A stretch of 37,338 nt of DNA, taken from the IMG/VR virus record IMGVR_UViG_3300035703_000219, positions 1 to 37,338 of that record; one strand, 5' to 3'. The DNA is from a virus. Under the pieces are notes generated by a model. It was not told the DNA's origin. It was given only the letters and a program-made list of their open reading frames with translations, and did no database searches. Both the position numbers and the translations under genes were made by a program. This document shows, in pieces, positions 5,983 to 12,510 of the stretch; position 1 is the first letter of the stretch; each line of letters begins with the position of its first letter.

Positions 5983-6637
5983 AGTATCTGGTGTACCTTA
6001 CGAAGTAGAATTAGAACTGCCTAATGTTAGCCTTGTCTGGGCAACAGAAGGCATGGAAGGCTACATTGCAGCGATGGCACGAGTATCCAACCCTGAGAAC
6101 CAGGATAATCCTGACTATGAAAGATTGATTCGTTACCTAATCAAGCATCAACATTGGTCACCATTTGAGATGGTTAATGTCTGCATGGAGATTAACTGTA
6201 CTAGGGACATAGCACGACAGATATTGCGTCATCGCAGCTTTACCTTCCAAGAGTTTTCACAGCGTTACGCTGAGGCACAGCAGTGGGATATATCAGAGGC
6301 AAGGATGCAAGATAATAAGAATCGTCAGAACAGCCTAGAAACCGCTGATAAGGATACACAACGCTGGTGGCAAGAGGAGCAACAGAAGGTGCTTAAACAG
6401 GCTAAAACAGCCTATAGCAATGCTTTAAAGTTAGGGATAGCCAAGGAAGTAGCAAGGAAGGTGTTACCAGAAGGATTAACAATGTCCAGAATGTATATGA
6501 ACGGAACATTGCGCTCTTGGGTTCATTATGTTACATTAAGGTCTGGCAATGGTACACAGAAGGAGCATCGACTTATCGCTGAACAATGTAAAACTATATT
6601 GACAGACTTATGTCCAACAGTTATGAACGCCCTGTAA
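5975..6637 (+). CDS. thyX: Flavin-dependent thymidylate synthase
   Basis: At 220 residues this is the usual size of the family. ThyX methylates dUMP to dTMP using methylenetetrahydrofolate, FAD and NADPH. The signature RHRSFTFQEFSQRY is at about residues 85-98 and contains the family motif RHRx7S. The C-terminal EGLTMSRMYMNGTLRSWVHYVTLR fits the active-site and tetramer region, with the expected Arg and Ser residues. The start at 5975 is supported by AGGAGA (5963-5968); earlier in-frame starts overlap the previous gene. Together with the class II RNR at 12503 it supplies dTTP for phage replication independently of host ThyA. Confidence 0.96.
   Translation: MVKVSGVPYEVELELPNVSLVWATEGMEGYIAAMARVSNPENQDNPDYERLIRYLIKHQHWSPFEMVNVCMEINCTRDIARQILRHRSFTFQEFSQRYAEAQQWDISEARMQDNKNRQNSLETADKDTQRWWQEEQQKVLKQAKTAYSNALKLGIAKEVARKVLPEGLTMSRMYMNGTLRSWVHYVTLRSGNGTQKEHRLIAEQCKTILTDLCPTVMNAL
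6599..6627 (+). promoter_or_regulatory. Candidate sigma70 promoter inside the 3' end of thyX
   Basis: -35 TTGACA (6599-6604, perfect), a 17-bp spacer, and -10 TATGAA (6622-6627, four of six). It would drive the gene at 6681 and those after it. It lies in coding sequence, so the match may be chance. Confidence 0.35.
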
Positions 6638-6680
6638 CACCATGCACTAATGAGTGCGATTACGATAAGGAAAAGCAAAT

Positions 6681-6884
6681 ATGTCTGACTTGCCTAAGAA
6701 CAAAAGAGGATCTAACAAAGTGGTCAAAGATGACCAACCAGCAGAGGTTACAAAGGATGAAGGAGTTACAGAGCCTTTCAAGATTGTGAGCATCACTGGT
6801 GATCGGAACGGTAACATCATTGGGCTAGGTAATGATGGTAGGGTGTATGCTCACTTTAACGGTGTGTGGACGAAATACCAATAA
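6681..6884 (+). CDS. Small protein of unknown function
   Basis: The protein is 67 residues, starting after AAGGAAAA. The N-terminal half is charged and disordered-looking (KNKRGSNKVVKDDQPAEV). The C-terminal half resembles a single beta-propeller-like or WG-type repeat (SITGDRNGNIIGLGNDGRVY, then WTKY). Its function is unknown. Confidence 0.6.
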   Translation: MSDLPKNKRGSNKVVKDDQPAEVTKDEGVTEPFKIVSITGDRNGNIIGLGNDGRVYAHFNGVWTKYQ

Positions 6885-6894
6885 AGGATTTAAA

Positions 6895-7356
6895 ATGCCA
6901 TTACGAATTGTTCCTGTTGAATTAAAAGAAGCAAATGAATTTATCGGTGCTTTACATAGACACCATAAACCAGTACAAGGACATCGGTTTAGTATTGGAG
7001 TAAAAAAAGACGGTAAGTTGGTTGGAGTTGCTACCATTGGAAGACCAGTTGCTCGTTTAACCCCCGCAAAGGAAGTGTTAGAAGTTACACGACTTTGTAC
7101 AGACGGAACTAAAAACGCTTGTTCTGCTTTGTATAGCGCTGCTGCTAGAATAGGAAAAGAAATGGGATATCTTCAAATACAGTCTTTTATACTCGATTCT
7201 GAAAATGGTGCTAGTTTAAAAGCAAGTGGATGGGTTTTTGTTAGTATTAGTCCAGGTGGTCAGTGGAAACATACTGATGGGAAACCTAGAAGAACAGACC
7301 AACCAACCTGCCCAAAACATAAGTATGTTAAAATTTTAAATCAAAATATTGAGTGA
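6895..7356 (+). CDS. GNAT-like protein of the XF1762 family
   Basis: The protein is 153 residues from ATG 6895 (AAAGGA at 6883-6888); the longer frame to 6832 is in the previous gene. The N-terminus (PVELKEANEFIGALHRHHKPVQGHRFSIGV) and the later LEVTRLCTDGTKNACSALY, ENGASLKASGW and PGGQWKHTDG match my memory of the XF1762 family. That family is found in phages and bacteria and probably has an acetyltransferase-type fold. The target is unknown; modification of nucleic acid or protein is possible. Hand counts over four lines give about 35% GC, against about 47% in thyX and polymerase on either side, so the gene looks imported. Confidence 0.75.
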   Translation: MPLRIVPVELKEANEFIGALHRHHKPVQGHRFSIGVKKDGKLVGVATIGRPVARLTPAKEVLEVTRLCTDGTKNACSALYSAAARIGKEMGYLQIQSFILDSENGASLKASGWVFVSISPGGQWKHTDGKPRRTDQPTCPKHKYVKILNQNIE

Positions 7357-7363
7357 AATATGA

Positions 7364-9010
7364 ATGAAAAGGTTAATCTTCCTGGACATAGAGACTGACA
7401 CAAAGCAGTCTGTGATATGGTGCTGTGTAACTAAATGTGACGGTGAGGTGAAGGTATGGAAGGAAGCAGAAAAGTTGAGAGGTTATCTAAGGAAGGACGA
7501 TGTGTACGTTATGCACAACGGCATTTCGTTCGATGCGTATCATCTGAATCGGCTCTGGAATACGAAGATTCGATTGAGCCAGTGCGTGGATACTCTGATC
7601 ATGTCAAGACTGCTGAACCCAAACAGAGAAAACGGCCACAGCCTCGCATCATTCGGAAACCAGATAGGGTTGAGCAAAATTGATTTCAAGGACTATGATG
7701 CTGGCCTATCGGATGAAATGATAGAGTACTGCATCAGGGATGTTGAACTACTGGAAAAGGTATATGACAAACTACTCAAAGAAAAACAACAGTACGGATT
7801 CTCTGACCGATGTTTTGAAATCGAACATAAAGTTGCTGCACTCATTACAAAGCAAGAGCGAAGAGGTTTTAAACTCGATGTGCCTAAATGTATGGTATTA
7901 CTGGCAGGATTTTCTGACAGAATGGGCAGAATCGAGCAAGAGCTTCAGCAGGTATTCCCACCTATCACAACAGAACGATACAGCGAAAAAACAGGAAAAC
8001 GACTCAAAGACGATGTAGAAGTATTTAACCCTGGTAGTCGGCAGCAGATAGCCAAAAGACTTATGTCACTAGGCTGGAAGCCTACAAAGAAGACTGAGAA
8101 AGGATCGGTGATCGTTGATGAAGGAACACTTGACGGAGTTGATATTCCAGAAGCTAAACTTATTGCCGAGTACCTTATGCTTCAAAAACGGTACGCTCAA
8201 GTTAAATCATGGACTGATGCTGTTGAAGAAGATGGGCGTGTGCGTGGTAAGGTCATCACCAACGGAGCAGTGACAGGTAGAATGACACACCATAGCCCTA
8301 ACATGGCGCAAATACCATCATCGTCCAGTCCTTTTGGTCGAGAGTGTCGCGACTGCTGGACTGTTAATGAAGGTTACAAACTTGTTGGTGCTGATGCTAG
8401 TGGCTTAGAGTTACGGATGTTGGCTCATTACATGAAGGATAAAGATTATGTTAAAGAAGTCATTGAGGGTGATATTCATACCAAAAACCAGATTGCAGCA
8501 GGTCTTCAAACACGACCGCAAGCCAAAACCTTTATCTACGCATTCCTATATGGGGCTGGAGCAGCTAAGATCGGGTCAATTGTGGGTGGCGGCTCAAGGG
8601 AAGGGGAAACGCTCATTAAGTCTTTTCTGGATAACACACCGGCACTCAAGGCACTTAGGACAAAGGTTGAGAGGATGGCAGAGAAAGGCTACTTACCAGG
8701 ATTGGACGGTAGGAAACTTTTCGTTCGTTCCGCACACTCGGCACTTAACACGCTGTTGCAGGGTGCTGGTGCGATAGTGATGAAGCAGGCAATGATTATC
8801 TTAGATGGTAAGATACGCAAAGAGAAACTTGATGCACACTTTGTTGTTAATGTACATGACGAATGGCAATTAGAAGTGTTGGAGAAAGACGCTGAAAGGG
8901 TAGGACAGTTAGCAGTAGAGGCTCTTGAAGAAACAACAAAAGAGCTTGATCTATTCTGTCCTTTGACTGGTGAATACAAAGTTGGATCAACATGGGCAGA
9001 CACACACTAA
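7364..9010 (+). CDS. Family A DNA polymerase with 3'-5' exonuclease
   Basis: At 548 residues it is shorter than T7 gp5 (704). It copies the phage genome. The exonuclease domain shows DIETD (D8, E10), an Exo II-like region HNGISFDAYHLNRLW and Exo III YCIRD. The polymerase domain has motif A GADASGLELRMLAHY (about 343 on), motif B near QAKTFIYAFLYGAGAAK and motif C VHDEW (about 497-501), all with the expected catalytic aspartates. The ribosome binding site is weak: the gene starts eight bases after the preceding AT-rich GNAT-like gene with only a GAGTGA nearby. Another ATG at 7360 leads to a short frame. Shortening relative to T7 is in loops and the thumb, as in many aquatic podoviruses. Confidence 0.96.
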   Translation: MKRLIFLDIETDTKQSVIWCCVTKCDGEVKVWKEAEKLRGYLRKDDVYVMHNGISFDAYHLNRLWNTKIRLSQCVDTLIMSRLLNPNRENGHSLASFGNQIGLSKIDFKDYDAGLSDEMIEYCIRDVELLEKVYDKLLKEKQQYGFSDRCFEIEHKVAALITKQERRGFKLDVPKCMVLLAGFSDRMGRIEQELQQVFPPITTERYSEKTGKRLKDDVEVFNPGSRQQIAKRLMSLGWKPTKKTEKGSVIVDEGTLDGVDIPEAKLIAEYLMLQKRYAQVKSWTDAVEEDGRVRGKVITNGAVTGRMTHHSPNMAQIPSSSSPFGRECRDCWTVNEGYKLVGADASGLELRMLAHYMKDKDYVKEVIEGDIHTKNQIAAGLQTRPQAKTFIYAFLYGAGAAKIGSIVGGGSREGETLIKSFLDNTPALKALRTKVERMAEKGYLPGLDGRKLFVRSAHSALNTLLQGAGAIVMKQAMIILDGKIRKEKLDAHFVVNVHDEWQLEVLEKDAERVGQLAVEALEETTKELDLFCPLTGEYKVGSTWADTH

Positions 9011-9204
9011 TGGAAAAACCAATGACAGAAGAGCAGGTCAAACATGGCGTGTTTGTCTATGAAACCCATGAAGGCCAACTTATGATCGGTATCTCTGATA
9101 ACCTTATGAACAGAAAGGAAATAGCCTACAAACTATTGACAGAAGCGTTAGATGTTGTTACACTTGATCTATTGCAAGACAAATTACCAACCAATATCCA
9201 CTAA
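9010..9204 (+). CDS. Small protein of unknown function
   Basis: This 64-residue protein starts in a TAATG overlap with the polymerase stop. ATG 9022 is an alternative start. It has a mixed alpha-beta look (HGVFVYETHEGQLMIGISD followed by two helices). No family is recognised. Its 3' half contains a candidate promoter for the SSB gene. Confidence 0.55.
   Translation: MEKPMTEEQVKHGVFVYETHEGQLMIGISDNLMNRKEIAYKLLTEALDVVTLDLLQDKLPTNIH
9136..9164 (+). promoter_or_regulatory. Candidate extended -10 promoter upstream of the SSB gene
   Basis: -35 TTGACA (9136-9141, perfect), a 17-bp spacer, and -10 TACACT (9159-9164, four of six) preceded by TGT, an extended -10. It would start transcripts about 50 bases before the ssDNA-binding protein gene. 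It lies in coding sequence, so I hold this loosely. Confidence 0.4.
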
Positions 9205-9218
9205 CGAAAGGGTTAATA

Positions 9219-9635
9219 ATGGATACAGCAAAGCCAATCAAGGTTAAAGCAGAAGTAATGTGGTGTTTCCACAATAAACTAAACGAGATGACCAACAAGT
9301 ACAGTGTTGATCTTTGTAACCTATCTCCAGGAGCGATCAAAGCCATTGAGAGTATGGGTATCGAAGTTCGTACACGCGATGATAAGCCAGAGAAAGGTAA
9401 CTTCATCACTTGTAAGAGTTCTATACCTATTAAGGTATTTGCTGCTGACGGTGAGGATCTATCCAATGTTGCTATTGGCAACGGCAGCAAAGCAGTAGTG
9501 TTGCTTTCCTCTTATGAGTGGAAGTACAAGAATAAGAGTGGAGTATCCCCAAGCATCAAGAAGATGGTAATTGAGGAACTTCAATCTTATGATTCACCAG
9601 AAGACGGTGATGATGACGACGATGACGTACTTTAA
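9219..9635 (+). CDS. Probable single-stranded DNA-binding protein
   Basis: This 138-residue protein has a central beta-rich part (about 20-105) consistent with an OB-fold, then a C-terminal tail of consecutive aspartates ending in VL. An acidic tail ending in a hydrophobic residue is the hallmark of phage SSBs such as T7 gp2.5, where it contacts polymerase and helicase. Its position between polymerase and 5'-3' exonuclease supports this. Sequence similarity to a named SSB family is not obvious by eye, so the call is by architecture and context. The ribosome binding site is AAAGGG. Confidence 0.7.
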   Translation: MDTAKPIKVKAEVMWCFHNKLNEMTNKYSVDLCNLSPGAIKAIESMGIEVRTRDDKPEKGNFITCKSSIPIKVFAADGEDLSNVAIGNGSKAVVLLSSYEWKYKNKSGVSPSIKKMVIEELQSYDSPEDGDDDDDDVL

Positions 9636-9644
9636 GGAGAAAAT

Positions 9645-9806
9645 ATGTATATCGTAAAAAAAGCAAACAAGCGACTTACTTCTAAGATGTTTAAGAGTGG
9701 GTTTGCTTCTTATGAACAAGCCCGTAACGCAGTGCGTAAGTATCTGCGTAGCCTAGGCTTGGATCGTAACCTCAATACTAATGCAATCAGTATTGTGAAA
9801 GCCTAA
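9645..9806 (+). CDS. Small basic protein of unknown function
   Basis: This 53-residue protein has a strong ribosome binding site (AAGGAGA) seven bases before ATG 9645. It is rich in Lys and Arg (MYIVKKANKRLTSKMFK, then ARNAVRKYLRSLG). Its beta-hairpin plus helix pattern could bind DNA, but no motif is proven. It lies between SSB and exonuclease, two bases ahead of the latter. Confidence 0.6.
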   Translation: MYIVKKANKRLTSKMFKSGFASYEQARNAVRKYLRSLGLDRNLNTNAISIVKA

Positions 9807-9808
9807 AC

Positions 9809-10489
9809 ATGATAGCCCTCATAGATGCCGATGTTGTGGCATACCGCATGGCCTTCGGTACAGAAGATGAACCAGAAAAGGTAGCGATTCAGAAGACATC
9901 AGAGTTCCTTGAGGATTTAATTTTTACCTACACTGAAGTTGAAGACTGTGAGGGCTATCTAACTGGCAAGAGTAACTTTAGGTTTGACATTGCCAAAACA
10001 GCACCATACAAAGGCACTAGAGTAGCAGAGAAGCCTAAGCATTTAGGTATCATTCGGCAGTACATGATTGATGCCTGGGCTTTCTCTGTCCAAGAAGGTC
10101 AAGAAGCTGATGACGCTATTGGAATCCGTGCATACGCTCTTGGTGAAGAAGACTACATTATCTGCTCTATCGATAAGGATCTGGATAACTTGAGAGGACA
10201 TCACTACAACTTTGTCAAGAACATTCGTTACTATGTCACTGAAGACGAAGCAATAAAGAACTTTTATATGCAGGTGCTTACTGGTGACAGGGTTGACAAT
10301 GTTCCAGGACTGAAGGGTGTTGGTCCTAAGAAAGCAGAAAAGATTCTGTCGGAGGCAAAGACAGAGACGGAGTTATTCAACGCAGTGTTAGCAGCGTATG
10401 ATGGTGACATTGACCACATGACTGAGATGGCACAGTTACTGTGGATACGACGAAAGGAAGGTGAATTGTGGCAGCCACCAACAAGTTAG
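9809..10489 (+). CDS. 5'-3' exonuclease, FEN/T7 gp6-like
   Basis: The protein is 226 residues. It removes RNA primers and may resect DNA ends or degrade host DNA. Metal-binding acidic motifs of the FEN superfamily are present: DADVVAYR at the N-terminus, QEADDAIG near 101, SIDKDLDNL and TGDRVDNVPGLKGVGPKKA. The last is followed by the helix-three-turn-helix DNA-binding element. It overlaps the next gene by 22 bases. Context with primase, polymerase and SSB supports a replication role. Confidence 0.92.
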   Translation: MIALIDADVVAYRMAFGTEDEPEKVAIQKTSEFLEDLIFTYTEVEDCEGYLTGKSNFRFDIAKTAPYKGTRVAEKPKHLGIIRQYMIDAWAFSVQEGQEADDAIGIRAYALGEEDYIICSIDKDLDNLRGHHYNFVKNIRYYVTEDEAIKNFYMQVLTGDRVDNVPGLKGVGPKKAEKILSEAKTETELFNAVLAAYDGDIDHMTEMAQLLWIRRKEGELWQPPTS

Positions 10490-10791
10490 TCTATATACAC
10501 TGGGTTGATGCTTGTAGTGTAGACTCTTGGACAACGCTATCAAACATTGCACCAGTACTTATGGAGACTTATACTGTTGGGTATCTAGTGGCAGAAAGCA
10601 AAGAAGGTATAGCGATAGCAAGTACCATTAATGAGTCAAATGACGCTTGCTGTATCATTAATATACCAAAGAGATGGATCAAAGCAAAAGGAACACTAAA
10701 CATTGAAACCAAGCAGCGCAAAAGCAAAAGGCCGAACATTCCAGCAGTGGGTTCGGGATCAGATCATAGCGAAGTTCAATCTGGAGACTGA
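10468..10791 (+). CDS. Conserved-looking phage protein, GTG start
   Basis: The 107-residue protein starts at GTG 10468 behind a good AAGGAAGG ribosome binding site. The N-terminal segment (VYIHWVDACSVDSWTTL), a middle TVGYLVAESKEGIAIAST and IPKRWIKAKG give it the look of a small phage family of unknown function, which I recall only vaguely. The last 30 residues are encoded in DNA that also codes, in another frame, for the start of the nuclease at 10703. Confidence 0.65.
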   Translation: MAATNKLVYIHWVDACSVDSWTTLSNIAPVLMETYTVGYLVAESKEGIAIASTINESNDACCIINIPKRWIKAKGTLNIETKQRKSKRPNIPAVGSGSDHSEVQSGD

Positions 10792-11053
10792 TGATGTTAG
10801 AAGCGTTTCGATGGGGGCCGGAGGTGAAGACATCCTACTCTCGCCAACAGCAAGAAGCAGATGCCCAATTTCTGTGGAATGTAAGTCAAGGGATAGAATT
10901 GCCGTATACGGCTACTATGAGCAAGCGGAAACAAACGCAAAAGGCAAAGGAGAGCCAGTTGTCTTTATTAAGCAAAATCGAGCCAAGCCCCTTGTAGTCG
11001 TCGATGCTGAATTCTTTATTACTCTACTTAGCAAAGGATCTAAAGATGAATAA
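10703..11053 (+). CDS. PD-(D/E)XK nuclease, TTG start
   Basis: The protein is 116 residues. The core reads SMGAGGEDILLSP, then PISVECKSRD. The acidic residues and the ECK triad fit the PD-(D/E)XK active site (D in GGEDI, E and K in ECK). The following YYEQAETNAKGKGEPVVFIKQNR completes the fold. The conserved N-terminal helix (AKGRTFQQWVRDQI) requires a start before any ATG, so TTG 10703 with AAGGAA (10687-10692) is chosen. Likely roles are Holliday-junction or branched-DNA cleavage during replication or packaging, as T7 gp3 does; the exact substrate is unknown. It overlaps the previous gene by 89 bases out of frame. Confidence 0.78.
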   Translation: MKPSSAKAKGRTFQQWVRDQIIAKFNLETDDVRSVSMGAGGEDILLSPTARSRCPISVECKSRDRIAVYGYYEQAETNAKGKGEPVVFIKQNRAKPLVVVDAEFFITLLSKGSKDE

Positions 11054-11345
11054 ATATACATTAAAGTTTGAAGAGCTTGATGGCGGTGAGCCTACCACTG
11101 GTTATGCCAGTAATCGTACCTTTATACATACTTTTTTTGTTGATGACGCTGATGTCTGGGATGTACCCTTGAAAGGTTTAACTGACTTCCTTAGTGCTAT
11201 CTACGGCTACGATGTTTCTGAAAAGATTAGTGTAGAGAGTATCTTTGATAACGGTATCTTCAAGCATATTCCTAAAGACAATGAAATGGCTGAGCGTGTT
11301 CGTGATGCCTTCAAAGAGTTTGATGAGGAAGACGATCTGAAATGA
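11046..11345 (+). CDS. Small acidic protein of unknown function
   Basis: The protein is 99 residues from ATG 11046 with AAAGGA (11034-11039). It overlaps the nuclease by eight bases and the next gene by four (ATGA). The N-terminal half is beta-like (KYTLKFEELDGGEPTTGYAS, FIHTFFVDD) and the C-terminal helix is acidic (AERVRDAFKEFDEEDD). It has no recognised family. Confidence 0.6.
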   Translation: MNKYTLKFEELDGGEPTTGYASNRTFIHTFFVDDADVWDVPLKGLTDFLSAIYGYDVSEKISVESIFDNGIFKHIPKDNEMAERVRDAFKEFDEEDDLK

Positions 11346-12112
11346 AACACCTAATCATACCTGATTGTCAAGTCAAGGACGGTGTTCCCCTTGATCATCT
11401 GGATTGGATAGGTAACTATATTGTAGCAAAACAGCCTGATGTAATAGTCAACATTGGTGACTTTGCAGACATGCCTTCACTATCTTCATATGACAAAGGT
11501 ACAAAATCATTTGAAGGTAGGCGGTATAAGAAGGATGTTGAAGTTACCAGGGAAGCTATGCAAAGGCTGCTAGCACCGATGAAGGAGTACAATGCAAGAG
11601 CAAGACGAAACAAAGATAAACAATATAGACCTAGAATGGTTCTCACGCTTGGCAACCACGAAAACAGGATCATCAGAGCCATTGAAAGCGATCCTAAACT
11701 CGACGGAACTCTTGACATTGATGATCTCGGATACAAAGAGAGTGGTTGGGAGGTGTTTGATTTCCTTGAACCTATTATTATTGACGGTGTGGTTTATTGT
11801 CATTACCTTGTATCTGGAGTGATGGGACGACCAGTAGGAACAGCATCAGCAATGGTGTCTAAGGTTCACCAGAGTTCTGTGGTAGGACATCAGCAAGGTA
11901 GGCAAGTTGCCTATGGTCGTAGGGCTGATGGTAGTAACATCACTTGTATCATCGCTGGATCTTGCTATCTCCATGATGAAGATTACATGGGACATCAAGG
12001 TAATAAGCATTGGCGTGGTATACTAATGCTTCACGAAGTCAACGATGGTCACTTCGATGAGATGTTTATTAGCTTAGATTTCTTAAGGAAAAAGTATGAC
12101 AAACCTAGGTGA
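11342..12112 (+). CDS. Calcineurin-like metallophosphoesterase
   Basis: This 256-residue protein has the metallophosphoesterase motif series in order: IPDCQ (D8), NIGDFAD (about 37-43), GNHE (104-107), then HY and GHQQG (about 182-186). These residues bind two metal ions and hydrolyse phosphoesters. Phages often carry such enzymes beside replication genes, with roles suggested in nucleotide or RNA-end processing; the substrate here is unknown. It is coupled to the gene before it by ATGA and overlaps the next by 17 bases. Confidence 0.88.
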   Translation: MKHLIIPDCQVKDGVPLDHLDWIGNYIVAKQPDVIVNIGDFADMPSLSSYDKGTKSFEGRRYKKDVEVTREAMQRLLAPMKEYNARARRNKDKQYRPRMVLTLGNHENRIIRAIESDPKLDGTLDIDDLGYKESGWEVFDFLEPIIIDGVVYCHYLVSGVMGRPVGTASAMVSKVHQSSVVGHQQGRQVAYGRRADGSNITCIIAGSCYLHDEDYMGHQGNKHWRGILMLHEVNDGHFDEMFISLDFLRKKYDKPR

Positions 12113-12350
12113 AATATTAAAAAAGAAGTTATCAGAAGACGCAATCAACCCCGAACACTATAAGATAGGAGGCATAGAAGCAATTGACTACATGAGGGCC
12201 AAGAGCAGCAACGAAGAATATCGTGGATACCTACGATTGTCTGCATTGAAGTACCTTAGTAGAGCAGGACACAAAGATGACGCAGTACAGGAATATGAAA
12301 AGGCACAATGGTTTATCAATCGGTTGATAGAAGACCATAAGAAAGGATAA
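12096..12350 (+). CDS. DUF3310 family protein
   Basis: The protein is 84 residues. INPEHYKIGGIEAIDYM, then LSALKYLSRAGHKDDAVQEYEKAQWFINRL is the classic DUF3310 pattern, seen in T7-like and many other phages. It is sometimes labelled a nucleotide kinase without good evidence. It is helical and soluble and may bind nucleotides. It begins inside the phosphoesterase gene. Confidence 0.88.
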   Translation: MTNLGEILKKKLSEDAINPEHYKIGGIEAIDYMRAKSSNEEYRGYLRLSALKYLSRAGHKDDAVQEYEKAQWFINRLIEDHKKG

Positions 12351-12351
12351 T

Positions 12352-12510
12352 ATGGCATACACTTTGCGAGATATAATTAGTAAACTTAGTCAGTACGATG
12401 AGTTAATGTTGTTGGAAATGTTGAACATATCCGCAGAGGAACTGCTAGAGAGATTCATAGACAAAGTTGAAGATCGTTTCGAACTATTAGAAAAGGAATT
12501 ACATGACTAA
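12352..12510 (+). CDS. Small phage helical protein
   Basis: This 52-residue protein starts after AAAGGA one base past the DUF3310 stop. Its sequence (LRDIISKLSQYDELMLLEML, then ISAEELLERFIDKVED) matches a pattern I have seen in many podoviruses as an unnamed small acidic protein. It is two helices, probably dimeric. It overlaps the RNR start by eight bases, and AAAAGGAA near its end is the RNR ribosome binding site. Confidence 0.65.
   Translation: MAYTLRDIISKLSQYDELMLLEMLNISAEELLERFIDKVEDRFELLEKELHD

Noticed and set aside
10291-10320. TTGACA in the exonuclease gene as a promoter
   Set aside because: No -10-like sequence at 16-18 bases; it encodes the conserved VDNVPG motif.
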